From an uncultured Pelagibacteraceae bacterium (GTDB taxonomy: Bacteria > Pseudomonadota > Alphaproteobacteria > Pelagibacterales > Pelagibacteraceae): a DNA stretch of 64,000 bases. Numbering within the stretch: position 1 is the stretch's first letter; every line of letters begins with the position of its first letter. Under the pieces are notes generated by a model, which worked only from the letters and a program-made list of their open reading frames with translations, was not told the origin of the DNA and made no database searches. Positions 44,712-55,487 of the stretch are shown piece after piece. Location: the NCBI GenBank assembly GCA_902560225.1, contig CACEKT010000003.1, positions 1 to 64,000 of the forward strand, given 5' to 3'. The position numbers and the translations under genes are program-made.

Positions 44712-46501
44712 AATTTTTTTTTTGTATCAAATAAAGAACTTAATTGGGATATCATAACATCACCTAATTCATTTACGTCAGTAATTTTGATTGCTTTATC
44801 ATAGTACCTAGAAACGTCATGACCTATTCCAATTGCTAAAACTTCAATTTCTGTTTTGTTCTCAATAAATTTAACCATTTTTTTTAAATGTTTTTCTAAA
44901 AAATCACCTGAATTAACCGAAAGAGTTGAGTCATCAACAGGCGCTCCATCAGAAATAACCATTAATATTTTTCGTTCTTCTTTTCTTTTTTTTATTCTGT
45001 TATAAGCCCAAGATATTGCTTCTCCATCTATATTTTCTTTAAGCAAACCTTCTTTAAGCATTAAACCTAAATTATTCTTTGCCTGTCTCCAATGAGTATC
45101 TGCACCTTTATAGATTATATGTCTTAAATCATTTAACCGCCCTGGGGTTTTAGGTTTAGAATTTTTATTCCATAATTCTCTACTTTGTCCACCTTTCCAA
45201 TTTTTTGTGGTAAAACCTAAAATTTCAACTTTAACAGAGCATCTTTCAAGTGTTCTTGATAATATATCAGCACAAATTGCAGCTATAGTAATTGGTCTTC
45301 CTCTCATAGAGCCAGAATTATCAATTAGTAAGGTGACAATTGTATCTTTGAATTCTAAATCTTTCTCTTTTTTAAATGAAAGAGAATTATATGGGTCAAT
45401 TATAATTCTAGGTAATTTTGAACTATCAAGTAAACCCTCTTCTAAATCAAACTCCCATGCCCTATTTTGCTTAGCAAGCAATTGTCTTTGAAGCTTATTT
45501 GCTAGCTTAGTTATAACATCTTGGAAACCAACTAACTGTTGGTCTAAAGTTTTTCTAAGCTTAGTTGCTTCATCAGCATTTTCTAGATTTTCAGCTTTTG
45601 TAATTTCATCGTATTGTGAAGTAAAAATTTTGTAATCAAGATTAATATTATCAATATTTTTTTGAACAATTTGTTCTGAGTTTTGTTCATCAGTATCGTT
45701 ATCTGAAAGTTGTTCATCTAAGTTAAATTCATCAACGTTATAATCTGCATCTATACTAGCTTGAGTTTCCTGATCATTATTTTCGTCTTTATTATCTTCT
45801 GAGTCTTTATTTCGATCATCATTTGAGGGGTTGTCTTGCTCTTGATTTTGGTTATTTTCTTTTTTTTCGTCATCATCTTCACTTTGAAAAATATCCATTT
45901 CTTCTAAAATTTCAGAAAATCTTGAACTATAGTTATTCTGATTTTCTAAATTTTCTTGTAAATATTTTTTGTGATTATCTATTGATTTTTGGAAGTCTTT
46001 TTCCCAAAAATTTAACATTTTTGTTGTTAATGGATTTAAATTAATTTGGTGAAAATTTTTAAGCATATAAAGCTCAAACGCTTCGGAAACAGAAACATCC
46101 TCTTTAGTTTTTAATTGATCTTTTCTTTTTCGATTAATTATTTGTGAATAATTTTCATTAAAATTTTTTTCTATTCCTTTGAGCATTTTTCCACCAAGAG
46201 ACTCATATCTAATTTTTTCAGCAATATTATAAAGTGATCTTGATGAATTATTAGTGGGTAAGTTTTTTTTATAGATTTCATCATTAGAAAATTTTTTTTT
46301 CAAAGCAACAGAGTCTGTTTCAGCACGTAATCGAATAAAATCACTCGGATTTGTTAAATCATCAATTTCAATTATATTTAAATCTTTTGATTTTTCTCGG
46401 GAATCTTTATTACTTAAAGTAAAATCATCAGAAATTACTTTCGATGTTGATGTTAAAGCAAGTCTAAATTTTTCTTTTAAACTATTTTCTTTACCACTCA
46501 T
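44705..46501 (-). CDS. cobT: CobT-like cobaltochelatase subunit (VWA domain)
   Basis: Acidic linker followed by MIDAS '[18 protein letters not shown]' and '[16 protein letters not shown]'. Confidence 0.9.
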   Translation of the reverse strand: MSGKENSLKEKFRLALTSTSKVISDDFTLSNKDSREKSKDLNIIEIDDLTNPSDFIRLRAETDSVALKKKFSNDEIYKKNLPTNNSSRSLYNIAEKIRYESLGGKMLKGIEKNFNENYSQIINRKRKDQLKTKEDVSVSEAFELYMLKNFHQINLNPLTTKMLNFWEKDFQKSIDNHKKYLQENLENQNNYSSRFSEILEEMDIFQSEDDDEKKENNQNQEQDNPSNDDRNKDSEDNKDENNDQETQASIDADYNVDEFNLDEQLSDNDTDEQNSEQIVQKNIDNINLDYKIFTSQYDEITKAENLENADEATKLRKTLDQQLVGFQDVITKLANKLQRQLLAKQNRAWEFDLEEGLLDSSKLPRIIIDPYNSLSFKKEKDLEFKDTIVTLLIDNSGSMRGRPITIAAICADILSRTLERCSVKVEILGFTTKNWKGGQSRELWNKNSKPKTPGRLNDLRHIIYKGADTHWRQAKNNLGLMLKEGLLKENIDGEAISWAYNRIKKRKEERKILMVISDGAPVDDSTLSVNSGDFLEKHLKKMVKFIENKTEIEVLAIGIGHDVSRYYDKAIKITDVNELGDVMISQLSSLFDTKKKFH

Positions 46502-47476
46502 TTAAATTTGAATATTTATCAATGACTCAGGTAACTCTTCGCCAAAACATCTTTGATAATATTCTGCGATAATATTTTTTTCAATATCATCACATTTATT
46601 AAGAAAAGTTACTCTAAAAGCATAACCTGTATCTTTAAAAATTTCTGAATTTTCAGCCCAATGCATTACAGTTCTTGGACTCATAACAGTTGAAATATCT
46701 CCTGCAATGAAACCTTTTCTTGTTAAAGATGCCACTTTAATCATATTAGCAACTTTTTCTTTACCTTTAGAATTATTAAGGTTTTTATTTTTTCCTAAAA
46801 CTATATCCAATTCTTTTTCAAGGCTAAGATAGTTTAAAGTTGTCACTATGTTCCATCTATCCATTTGTCCTTGATTTATTTGTTGAGTTCCATGATAAAG
46901 TCCTGTCGTGTCGCCTAGCCCAATTGTATTTGACGTAGCAAATAATCTAAAAAATTTATTTTGTTTAATTACCTTGTTTTTGTCTAATAATGTAAAATTA
47001 CCCTCCGCTTCCAAAACCCTTTGTATCACAAACATTACATCAGGTCTTCCAGCATCATATTCATCAAAAACAAGAGCCACAGGGTTTTGTATAGACCAAG
47101 GTAAAATGCCCTCATTAAATTGAGTTACTTGTTTCCCATCCTTAAGAACAATTGCATCTTTTCCAATTAAATCTATTCTACTAACATGACTATCTAAATT
47201 TACACGAATACAGGGCCAATTTAATCGTGCCGCAATTTGTTCTATGTGAGTTGATTTTCCTGTGCCATGATACCCTTGAACCAACACTCTTTTATTAAAA
47301 GCAAATCCAGATATGATTGCTAAAGTTGTATCTCTATCAAACTTGTAGCTTTTATCAATTTCAGGGACATATTCATTTTTTTTTGAAAAGGCTTCTACTT
47401 CCATTTCTGAGTCAATCCCAAAAGTCTGCTTTAATGAAACTTTAATATCAGGTTGTGTGTTAAGATTTGGTGTCAA
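46502..47476 (-). CDS. cobS: CobS-like cobaltochelatase AAA+ subunit
   Basis: Walker A '[30 protein letters not shown]', '[24 protein letters not shown]'. Confidence 0.92.
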   Translation of the reverse strand: MTPNLNTQPDIKVSLKQTFGIDSEMEVEAFSKKNEYVPEIDKSYKFDRDTTLAIISGFAFNKRVLVQGYHGTGKSTHIEQIAARLNWPCIRVNLDSHVSRIDLIGKDAIVLKDGKQVTQFNEGILPWSIQNPVALVFDEYDAGRPDVMFVIQRVLEAEGNFTLLDKNKVIKQNKFFRLFATSNTIGLGDTTGLYHGTQQINQGQMDRWNIVTTLNYLSLEKELDIVLGKNKNLNNSKGKEKVANMIKVASLTRKGFIAGDISTVMSPRTVMHWAENSEIFKDTGYAFRVTFLNKCDDIEKNIIAEYYQRCFGEELPESLINIQI

Positions 47477-47993
47477 TTTTTTCTCTATAAGTGTTTTTAA
47501 GTTGTGTATATGCTAAAGTAATTAATTTTAGTTTTTCTTCGTATTTCTTATTCCCAGAATTCATATCAGGGTGAAATTTTTTGACAAGCACTTTGAACTT
47601 ATCCTGTATTTTTTTCCATTTCAAGCCAACAGAAATGCCTAATATTCCAAAAGCTTTTATATCTTTATGATTAAATTTAAATTGACGCATATGGTCATAC
47701 TCACCATTAATTTTATCTTTATCTAGTTCATCTCTTAGGGTGTTGTTCCAAAGTACTTTAAAGAAATTATCGGAAGAACTAAAGCTTTGGGTAGGTTTAT
47801 GCCAGATCATGTCAGATTTTAGAAAATCTAAAACTTGATCATCATTCATTCCTGAAAAATAATTCCAATTTTTATTAAACTCTTTTACATGTTCCAAGCA
47901 CAGCATCCTATATTTTTTGCTATTATCTTTTTCAACTGGTGCTTTATATTCACCAATTTCATTACAATTATTCCAGTCGCAAATATTTTTCAT
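47460..47993 (-). CDS. J-domain (DnaJ-like) protein
   Basis: C-terminal J domain 'KALGILG...[40 protein letters not shown]' with HPD motif. Confidence 0.85.
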   Translation of the reverse strand: MKNICDWNNCNEIGEYKAPVEKDNSKKYRMLCLEHVKEFNKNWNYFSGMNDDQVLDFLKSDMIWHKPTQSFSSSDNFFKVLWNNTLRDELDKDKINGEYDHMRQFKFNHKDIKAFGILGISVGLKWKKIQDKFKVLVKKFHPDMNSGNKKYEEKLKLITLAYTQLKNTYREKIDTKS

Positions 47994-48010
47994 GATGTAT
48001 AATAATATTT

Positions 48011-48271
48011 ATGGATATAAACGAATTAATTGCAATTGTAAAAAATAAACTAAAAGAACAAATTAATATTGAAAGTATTAATATCGAAGATAAGTCATTT
48101 TTGCATAAAAATCATTCTGGAAATAAAGAAGGTAAATTTCATTTAAAGATTAATATAAAATCAAATGAGCTTAAAAAATTGAGCAGATTAGAAAGTAACA
48201 AAAAAGTTTACAAAGTTTTAGATAAAGAATTAAAAGAAACTATTCATTCTATTCAAATTTTAATAACTTAA
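48011..48271 (+). CDS. BolA family protein
   Basis: 'SFLHKNHSGNKEGKFHLKINIKSNELKKLSRLESNKKVYKVLDKELKETIHSIQI'. Confidence 0.85.
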   Translation: MDINELIAIVKNKLKEQINIESINIEDKSFLHKNHSGNKEGKFHLKINIKSNELKKLSRLESNKKVYKVLDKELKETIHSIQILIT

Positions 48272-49366
48272 TTCTTTTTTAAGAAATGAACTTAATTTTT
48301 TCTTACTATATTTATTACTTTCAAGGGGTAAACCAATTTTTTTTAACAAAACTAAATTAATTTCATTAGAATTATTTTTTTTATCTTTAGACATAAAAAA
48401 TAGTATCTTATTTAAATCTTTAACTTTAAAAAACTTATTTAAACTTGAAGGTAAATTAGAATTTGTAATATGATTAATAATTGATCTATAGTCACTTTTA
48501 TTAATTATATTTTCTTTTGAACAAAAATTTAGTGCAGTTTTTATACCTAGTATTACAGCTTCACCATGGTTTAATCTTTTAGAATATCCTAATGAAGCCT
48601 CATAAGCGTGAGCAAACGTATGACCAAAATTTAAAATTTTTCTTAACCCTTTTTCTTTCTCATCTTTTTCGACTACCTTTTTTTTAATTTTGCAACTTTC
48701 ATAAATAGCTTTTTCAATAAAAGGTGAAGATAGATTTAAAATTTTATTAACATTTTTATTTAAAAAGTTGTAAAAACTTTTATTAGCAATTAAAGAATGT
48801 TTCAATATTTCTCCATACCCACAAATAACTTCTCTGTGCGGAAGAGTTTTTAAAAACTGAGTATCTGAAATTACTAAACTTGGTTGATAAAAACTTCCAA
48901 TTAAATTTTTACCGTACTTTGTATTTATACCAGTTTTTCCTCCTATTGATGAGTCGACCTGAGATAATAATGTTGTTGGAATATTAATAAATTTTAAACC
49001 TCTCTTAAATAGACTTGCTGCAAAACCTGTTATATCTCCTGTTATTCCTCCTCCAATGGAGATCAAACAATCTTCTCTTGAGAAGTTTTTAACTAACAAA
49101 ATATCTAGGATTTTATTAATACTATTTTGATTTTTACTTTTTTCACTAGCATTAAAAAAATAAATAAAAATATTTTTATTTTTAAAAGATTTTTTTATTT
49201 TTAGAATAATCTTTTTTGAAATATTTTTATCTATAACTATTAAGGTTTTATTAAATTTTATTAAATTATCTTTAAAAATTTTTGAAATATTTGATATTAT
49301 ATATGAACCAATAATAATTGGATATTCTTGTGTTTTTGTCTTTATCTTTAATTTAGTGGTTTTCAT
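48260..49366 (-). CDS. aroB: 3-dehydroquinate synthase
   Basis: 'SIGGGITGDITGFAASLFKRGLKFINIPTTLLSQVDSSIGGKTGIN', 'LNFGHTFAHAYEASLGYSKRLNHGEAV'. Confidence 0.95.
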   Translation of the reverse strand: MKTTKLKIKTKTQEYPIIIGSYIISNISKIFKDNLIKFNKTLIVIDKNISKKIILKIKKSFKNKNIFIYFFNASEKSKNQNSINKILDILLVKNFSREDCLISIGGGITGDITGFAASLFKRGLKFINIPTTLLSQVDSSIGGKTGINTKYGKNLIGSFYQPSLVISDTQFLKTLPHREVICGYGEILKHSLIANKSFYNFLNKNVNKILNLSSPFIEKAIYESCKIKKKVVEKDEKEKGLRKILNFGHTFAHAYEASLGYSKRLNHGEAVILGIKTALNFCSKENIINKSDYRSIINHITNSNLPSSLNKFFKVKDLNKILFFMSKDKKNNSNEINLVLLKKIGLPLESNKYSKKKLSSFLKKELSY

Positions 49367-49865
49367 AAATTTCTAAAATTTTTTTAACAATCTGGTCCTT
49401 TGAGAGTTTATCACATTTAATTTCAAATAAAGCTTTTGAATAAATCTTAGATCTTTTCTTCATCAAATCAATTAATTCATTATCAGTTGAATTATAAGCC
49501 AAAGGTCTTTTTTTGCTATTTTTAATTCTATTCAATAATATTGAGTCACTCCAATTTAGCCAAAAAGATAAATGACTTTTTAATATTTCTTTTCTTATGT
49601 TTATATTTGCAAATGTTCCTCCCCCCAAGGATATTACAACTGAATTTAATTTTAATTTTTTTAAAGTGATTTTTTCTTCAAATTTTCTAAAATAAATTTC
49701 TCCCTTTTTTTCAAAGATTTTCTTGATTGATTCACCAATTTCATTTTCAATTTCTTTGTCTATATCAATAAAATCTAGTTTTAATTTTTTAGCCACAAGT
49801 GAGCCTATAGAAGTCTTGCCAGCACCCATCATTCCTAAAAAAATAAGATTTTCTTTTAATTTCAT
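49353..49865 (-). CDS. aroK: Shikimate kinase
   Basis: 'NLIFLGMMGAGKTSIGSLVAKKLKLDFIDIDKEIE', 'VISLGGGTF'; start taken at MKLKENL. Confidence 0.93.
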   Translation of the reverse strand: MKLKENLIFLGMMGAGKTSIGSLVAKKLKLDFIDIDKEIENEIGESIKKIFEKKGEIYFRKFEEKITLKKLKLNSVVISLGGGTFANINIRKEILKSHLSFWLNWSDSILLNRIKNSKKRPLAYNSTDNELIDLMKKRSKIYSKALFEIKCDKLSKDQIVKKILEIYENH

Positions 49866-49922
49866 AAGTTTCTTTATTGAAAAAACACAAATATGTCTTA
49901 ATTTGAAATTAACTAAAGTTAT

Positions 49923-50105
49923 ATGCAATTTAAAAAAAACACAAGTTCAGGTAAAAATAATTTAGTTGCAGTAGTTATTAAATTTAGTTTAGGTCTGACA
50001 GTTATTATGGGTATTATTTTATTCCTAAATACAATTGATTTTCCAGCTCCAAAAAAAGAAATAGAAAAAGTTATTCCAAATGAAAATTTTAAAATTGTTA
50101 AATAA
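49923..50105 (+). CDS. Small membrane protein (60 aa)
   Basis: One TM segment, then 'IDFPAPKKEIEKVIPNENF'; overlaps the start of the next ORF (translational coupling). Confidence 0.65.
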   Translation: MQFKKNTSSGKNNLVAVVIKFSLGLTVIMGIILFLNTIDFPAPKKEIEKVIPNENFKIVK

Positions 50106-51843
50106 GAAAAATTTATCAATTATAATAATTTTTCTCTTATCACTCATCTCCTCATTTGCTGAAGATCAACCTGTAGATATTTGGAACATAGAAAAAAAAA
50201 AAATTGATAACATATCTGATAAAAAAATATTAAATGAAAAAAAAGAAATAGCTATCAAAAATAGCATTTATGACATGCAAGAACAGAAAACAAAAGATGA
50301 TATCAAACTCGATCAAAAACTTGTTTCAAAGGAAATAAAAATTGCAGGATTATATGACCCAGAAGAATATGGTTTGAATATTAATATGTGGTTAAATTCT
50401 GATGGAGCTAAACTAGTTAATCTTTTTGAGAGTTTAGATAAATTTAATCTTTCAAATGATGCTTCAGAAATTTTAAATATATCATTGTTAACTAATGCAT
50501 ACTATCCTAATAACAACATTACTGAAAAAGAATTTTTAAAATTTAAGTCTGATTGGTTAATTAAAAATTCTAATTATGAATTAATTGAAGAATACCTAAT
50601 TAAAAATCAAGTGTTCAATTTACACTCAGAATTAACAAGGTATTTGGTTGATAAGTATCTATCAGAGTCTAATGTAAAAAAGTCATGTGAAATTTTTTCG
50701 AAAATCAATGTACCAATTGAAGATGAATATTTATCTAAATTTAATTTATATTGCTTAATTAATTATGGTAAAAATGAAGAAGCGCAATTAATTTTAGATT
50801 TAAAAAAAGAATTAGGTTTTGAAGATGAATATTACGAAAATAAAATTAATTACCTATTTGGATACTTAGAAGAAGTTGATAAAGAAATATCACAAGAATC
50901 TATATTAAAATTTCATTTAGCTCACAGAACAAATCCAGAATTTTCTTTTGAACCTAATAAAGAAACACCAAAGCTTATTTGGAAATATTTATCAACTTCA
51001 AATTTATTGTATAATATTCAAGATATTGAAATTACAGATATAGATAAGATTTCAACTATCGAAAAAGCTACACATGATAAAAATTATAAAGAGGAAGAGT
51101 TATTTCAATTTTACAAAAGATTTCAGTTTAGTTTAGATCAATTGTTAAATACTAAAGATGCCTACAAGTCTTTAACCCCAATCGAAGGAAGAGCATTGGT
51201 TTATCAAAGGTTACTTTTAACTGAAGATCCAAAGTTAAAACTTGAGTTAATCAAATTATTAAAAGATTTATTCTTATCTGAAAAAATAGGTGATGCTTTT
51301 GATTTGGAATTAAAAAATTTTTTAGATCAAATAAGTCCTGAAGAAGTTCCTTCAAATTTTACTACCTTTTATAAAAACTATAGCAAAGATGAGGAAATAA
51401 TTAAAAAGAAAATTAAATATAATAATAAAATTTTACATCAATCGAAGCTAATAAACTATTTTAATGGAGATTATGCCAAATCTAAAATTGAAGAAGATCT
51501 TAATAAATTTTTAAAGAAAATTAAAAAAGATAAAAAATATTTTTTATCTAAAAAGGATATAATTTTTATTGAAGCTTTAAAATCAGATGGAATTGAAGTT
51601 TCAAAAAAATATAATGACCTTTACAAAATTAATGAGTCTGAAATGCCTTCAGACATTCAGTTAATGATTGATAAAAAGGAAGTGGGGGCCGCATTATTAA
51701 GAGTAATTGAAGTGATAGGTCCAGATAAAATAGAGAATATTGATGATGATACTGTTTATTTTATAATTAATACTTTAAACCAATTAAATATTGATCTGAT
51801 TAGAAATAAACTTTTATTAAAAGTTCTTCCTTTAAAAGTTTAA
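50080..51843 (+). CDS. Hypothetical secreted/periplasmic helical repeat protein (587 aa)
   Basis: Long ORF with N-terminal hydrophobic segment 'LSIIIIFLLSLISSFAED'; mostly charged/helical. Confidence 0.75.
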   Translation: MKILKLLNKKNLSIIIIFLLSLISSFAEDQPVDIWNIEKKKIDNISDKKILNEKKEIAIKNSIYDMQEQKTKDDIKLDQKLVSKEIKIAGLYDPEEYGLNINMWLNSDGAKLVNLFESLDKFNLSNDASEILNISLLTNAYYPNNNITEKEFLKFKSDWLIKNSNYELIEEYLIKNQVFNLHSELTRYLVDKYLSESNVKKSCEIFSKINVPIEDEYLSKFNLYCLINYGKNEEAQLILDLKKELGFEDEYYENKINYLFGYLEEVDKEISQESILKFHLAHRTNPEFSFEPNKETPKLIWKYLSTSNLLYNIQDIEITDIDKISTIEKATHDKNYKEEELFQFYKRFQFSLDQLLNTKDAYKSLTPIEGRALVYQRLLLTEDPKLKLELIKLLKDLFLSEKIGDAFDLELKNFLDQISPEEVPSNFTTFYKNYSKDEEIIKKKIKYNNKILHQSKLINYFNGDYAKSKIEEDLNKFLKKIKKDKKYFLSKKDIIFIEALKSDGIEVSKKYNDLYKINESEMPSDIQLMIDKKEVGAALLRVIEVIGPDKIENIDDDTVYFIINTLNQLNIDLIRNKLLLKVLPLKV

Positions 51844-51867
51844 AAATTATAATAAAATAATTATTGT

Positions 51868-52386
51868 ATGGCTAAAAGAACTATTCTTACAGAACCAAAT
51901 AAATTACTTAGAATCATTTCTAAACCAGTAGATCAAGTAGGTAAAGAAGAGCAAAAGTTAATGGATGATATGCTGGAGACCATGTATCATGCTAATGGAA
52001 TTGGTCTTGCTGCAATTCAGATTGGTGTTCCAAAAAGAATTATAGTTATGGATATTTCTAAAGAAGAAGGAAAAAAAGAACCAAAATATTTTGTAAATCC
52101 AGTAATTAAAAATAAAGATCAATTAAATAATACTTATGAAGAGGGGTGTCTATCAGTACCTAACCAATTTGCTGAAATTGATAGACCAAGTAAATGTGAA
52201 GTGGAATATTTAGATTATTTTGGAAAAAAAAAAGTACTAAAAGCAGATGGACTACTTGCAACATGTATCCAGCATGAAATGGATCATTTAGAAGGAATAT
52301 TATTTATTGATTATCTTTCTAAATTAAAAAAATCAATGATTGTTAAAAAGCTATCGAAATTAAAATCAAATACAACAGTACTTTAG
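51868..52386 (+). CDS. def: Peptide deformylase
   Basis: 'GIGLAAIQIGVPKRIIVMD', 'EEGCLSVP', 'QHEMDHLEGILFID'. Confidence 0.96.
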   Translation: MAKRTILTEPNKLLRIISKPVDQVGKEEQKLMDDMLETMYHANGIGLAAIQIGVPKRIIVMDISKEEGKKEPKYFVNPVIKNKDQLNNTYEEGCLSVPNQFAEIDRPSKCEVEYLDYFGKKKVLKADGLLATCIQHEMDHLEGILFIDYLSKLKKSMIVKKLSKLKSNTTVL

Positions 52387-52389
52387 TAA

Positions 52390-53313
52390 ATGACAAGAAA
52401 AATCATTTTTATGGGTACACCAATGTTTGCTGTGAAAATTTTAAAATCTTTGTATCAAAATGGATATCCAATTTCTGATGTTTATACTCAGCCCCCTCAA
52501 AAGTCTCAAAGAGGTCAAAAAATAAATAAATCACCAATTCAAGGAATTGCAGAAACTCTAAACTTAAATTTTCGAACACCATTATCTTTAAAAGATAATG
52601 AGGATGAGTTTGAATATATAAAAAATTTAAATGCAGACCTCGCTATTGTTGTAGCCTATGGTCAAATAATTCCAAATAAATTTTTAAATTTAACTAAAAA
52701 AGGATTTATTAATATTCACGCTTCTATTCTTCCTAAATGGAGAGGTGCAGCACCAATACAAAGATCAATAATGAATAACGATAAAGAAACTGGAGTTAGC
52801 GTTATGAAGATAGTCGAGCAATTAGATGCAGGCCCAGTTTGTAATACTTATAGAATAAATTTAGAAAATAATTTAAATGCTAGCGAAGTATCTGAAAAAC
52901 TTTCATTAGTAGCAGCAGAAAAAATATTAGATAACATAGATGAAATATTAGAGGATAAAGCAAAATTCATTGAACAAAATCATTCAATAGCTACATATGC
53001 CTCAAAAATAAAAAAAGAAGAAGGTAGAATTGATTGGAAACAAAATGCTCAAAATATTATTGGAAAGATAAATGGTTTATATCCTACACCAGGTGCATTC
53101 TTTATCTATAAAGGTGAAAGGTATAAAATTTTAAAAGCTGACCTAGGTAATGGAAAAGGAAAACCAGGGGAAGTTGTTTCAGATTATTTAGAAGTTGTAT
53201 GTGGAGACAATAAATCGATTAAAGTTAGTGAAATTCAAAGGCAAGGGAAAAGGCCACAAAATATTGGTGAATTTATGCTCGGTTCACAAATTAAAAAAGG
53301 GTTAAAAATTTAA
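52390..53313 (+). CDS. fmt: Methionyl-tRNA formyltransferase
   Basis: 'IIFMGTPMFAVKIL', 'FINIHASILPKWRGAAPIQRSI'. Confidence 0.95.
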   Translation: MTRKIIFMGTPMFAVKILKSLYQNGYPISDVYTQPPQKSQRGQKINKSPIQGIAETLNLNFRTPLSLKDNEDEFEYIKNLNADLAIVVAYGQIIPNKFLNLTKKGFINIHASILPKWRGAAPIQRSIMNNDKETGVSVMKIVEQLDAGPVCNTYRINLENNLNASEVSEKLSLVAAEKILDNIDEILEDKAKFIEQNHSIATYASKIKKEEGRIDWKQNAQNIIGKINGLYPTPGAFFIYKGERYKILKADLGNGKGKPGEVVSDYLEVVCGDNKSIKVSEIQRQGKRPQNIGEFMLGSQIKKGLKI

Positions 53314-53315
53314 AA

Positions 53316-54056
53316 ATGGCTAGATATCAGTTGCTTATTGAGTATGTAGGTACAAATTTTAAAGGATGGCAAATTCAAAAAAAAGGACTAACCGTCCAAG
53401 GATTTATTCAGGAAAAACTCACAAAACTTCTAAAAGAAAAGATAACTCTTAATGGATCAGGAAGAACTGATGCAGGAGTACATTCTCTAGCTCAATCAGC
53501 ACATTTTGATTGTAAAAATAAAATTGTAGATTTAACAAAATTTTTAAAATCAATTAATTACTTCTTAAATGATAAAAGTATTGCAATTATTAAAATTAAA
53601 AAAAGAAGCAGTAAATTCCACTCAAGATTTTCTGCAAAACAGCGCATATATAAATATATAATTTTTAATCAAATAAGTGCTCCTATGATAGAAAACAAAA
53701 GAGGGTGGCATGTTAGAAATCCATTAGATATAGATATTATGAAAAAGGGAGCAAAAAAATTATTAGGAACTAATGACTATTCTACTTTTAGATCCTCAAG
53801 TTGCCTCGCTAAAAGTCCAATTAGAACAATTGAGTCAATAAAAATTAAATCATCAAAAAATAAAATTGAAATAGAGTTTAAATCGCAATCTTTTTTACAA
53901 CAACAAGTTAGATCTATGGTTGGTTGCTTAAAATATTTAGGTGAAAAAAAATGGGATCTAAGAACTTTTGTTAAAATATTTAAATCTAAAAAAAGAACAA
54001 TGTGTGCACCTCCAGCTCCACCAGAGGGACTTTTTTTAGCGAGAGTTATTTATTAA
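53316..54056 (+). CDS. truA: tRNA pseudouridine(38-40) synthase
   Basis: 'LIEYVGTNFKGWQIQ', 'GSGRTDAGVHSLAQSAHFD'. Confidence 0.95.
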   Translation: MARYQLLIEYVGTNFKGWQIQKKGLTVQGFIQEKLTKLLKEKITLNGSGRTDAGVHSLAQSAHFDCKNKIVDLTKFLKSINYFLNDKSIAIIKIKKRSSKFHSRFSAKQRIYKYIIFNQISAPMIENKRGWHVRNPLDIDIMKKGAKKLLGTNDYSTFRSSSCLAKSPIRTIESIKIKSSKNKIEIEFKSQSFLQQQVRSMVGCLKYLGEKKWDLRTFVKIFKSKKRTMCAPPAPPEGLFLARVIY

Positions 54057-54527
54057 TTTTTTTTTATTACTCATTGCAAATTTTTTATTTATTCGCCACC
54101 TTGATTCTGCTCTAAGAATGTAGCCACAACAATTTTTAGATTTACAATTACATTTCAGAGTTTTATAATTTTCATCAAAATTGAATCCATAATCACAAGT
54201 AAATTCCTCACCTTTTTTAATATCTTTAATTGCCTTGACCCAAATTTTAAGACCTTTACCATCATAATCACAGTTATTATCACATGAATGATTAATTAAA
54301 CCTGCTGTATTCCATGAAAAATCTCCATCAAGATCGTATCTTTTATTTATTGTAAATAAATAAATTGGTTTACCATTATCGTATTTATCAGATTCTTCCG
54401 TTTGTTTTTTTGTTATAAGTTTTCCTTTATAATCGATTATTTTTGTTCCTTCTTTGATATCTCTGGTAGCATAAAGTCCTCTACCTTTTTTATCTATAGG
54501 TGTTTTTTTGATCTTATATAATTTCAT
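54036..54527 (-). CDS. SET domain-containing protein with post-SET cysteines
   Basis: 'GRGLYATRDIKEGTKIIDYKG', 'AGLINHSCDNNC', 'GEEFTCDYGF', 'LKCNCKSKNCCGYI'. Confidence 0.9.
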   Translation of the reverse strand: MKLYKIKKTPIDKKGRGLYATRDIKEGTKIIDYKGKLITKKQTEESDKYDNGKPIYLFTINKRYDLDGDFSWNTAGLINHSCDNNCDYDGKGLKIWVKAIKDIKKGEEFTCDYGFNFDENYKTLKCNCKSKNCCGYILRAESRWRINKKFAMSNKKKLINNSR

Positions 54528-54557
54528 AATTGGTATTTATTATTTATATGAAAATTA

Positions 54558-55487
54558 TCAATTAAATTCTATTAGAGCATCAACATGTCTCTTAGTGCTA
54601 TCTTGAAGAGCTTTTAGGTCATAACCACCTTCAAGAATTGAAACTACCTTTCCATTACAAAATAGTTTTGAAGTTTCTAATATTCTTTGAGTAATATGGT
54701 AATAATCTTGAGTTTTAAGGTTAAATTGTGCAAGTGGGTCAGCTTCATGAGCATCAAAACCCGCACTTATCAATACAAATTCAGGCTTAAATTCTTTTAA
54801 TCTTTTCAATGCAAACTCAAAAGCATTTAAATATTGCTCTGAATTTGTACCAGCTGGCAATGGTATGTTGCAAATGTTATTATATTTACCTTTTTCTTTT
54901 TCAGAACCTGTTCCTGGATAATAAGGGTATTGATGTGTTGATATTACAAGAACTTTTTCATTTTCATAAAATATATCTTGACTACCATTAGGATGATGAA
55001 CATCAAAATCAATAATAGCTATTCTTTTATAATTATATTTCTTAATAAGATAATTTGCTCCAACAGCAATATTGTTAAATATACAAAAACCCATCGCTTT
55101 ATTATTTTCTGCATGGTGTCCTGGTGGTCTCACTGGACAAAACGCATTTTTAAATTCTTTTTTTTCAACTCCGTCTATTGCTGTTATTATTGAACCAACT
55201 GCATCAAAAGTGGCATGCTTGCTACCTGGTGAAATAATTGTGTCACCATCGAGGGATGAATAACCTTCTTTAGGAAATGAATTTTTGACAAAATTTATAT
55301 AATCAGAGTTATGTGTAGTTAATATAATTTCATCAGAAACTTTTGTTGGTTTTTTCCATAAAAGATTTTTGTTACGTAGCTTCTTAAAATTATTTACTAT
55401 TACAGAAACTCTTGCTATTTGTTCAGGATGTCCTTGTCCTGTGTCATGTTTTTGGTATGTACTAGATGTGATTAAACCAGTTTTCAC
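54558..55487 (-). CDS. Histone deacetylase/acetoin-utilization family protein
   Basis: 'RPPGHHAENNKAMGFCIFNNIAVGANYL', 'IDFDVHHPNGSQDIF', 'SAGFDAHEADPLAQF'. Confidence 0.93.
   Translation of the reverse strand: MKTGLITSSTYQKHDTGQGHPEQIARVSVIVNNFKKLRNKNLLWKKPTKVSDEIILTTHNSDYINFVKNSFPKEGYSSLDGDTIISPGSKHATFDAVGSIITAIDGVEKKEFKNAFCPVRPPGHHAENNKAMGFCIFNNIAVGANYLIKKYNYKRIAIIDFDVHHPNGSQDIFYENEKVLVISTHQYPYYPGTGSEKEKGKYNNICNIPLPAGTNSEQYLNAFEFALKRLKEFKPEFVLISAGFDAHEADPLAQFNLKTQDYYHITQRILETSKLFCNGKVVSILEGGYDLKALQDSTKRHVDALIEFN

Noticed and set aside
54809-55263. Three plus-strand ORFs opposite the HDAC-family gene
   Set aside because: Overlap each other and a strongly conserved minus-strand gene; spurious.
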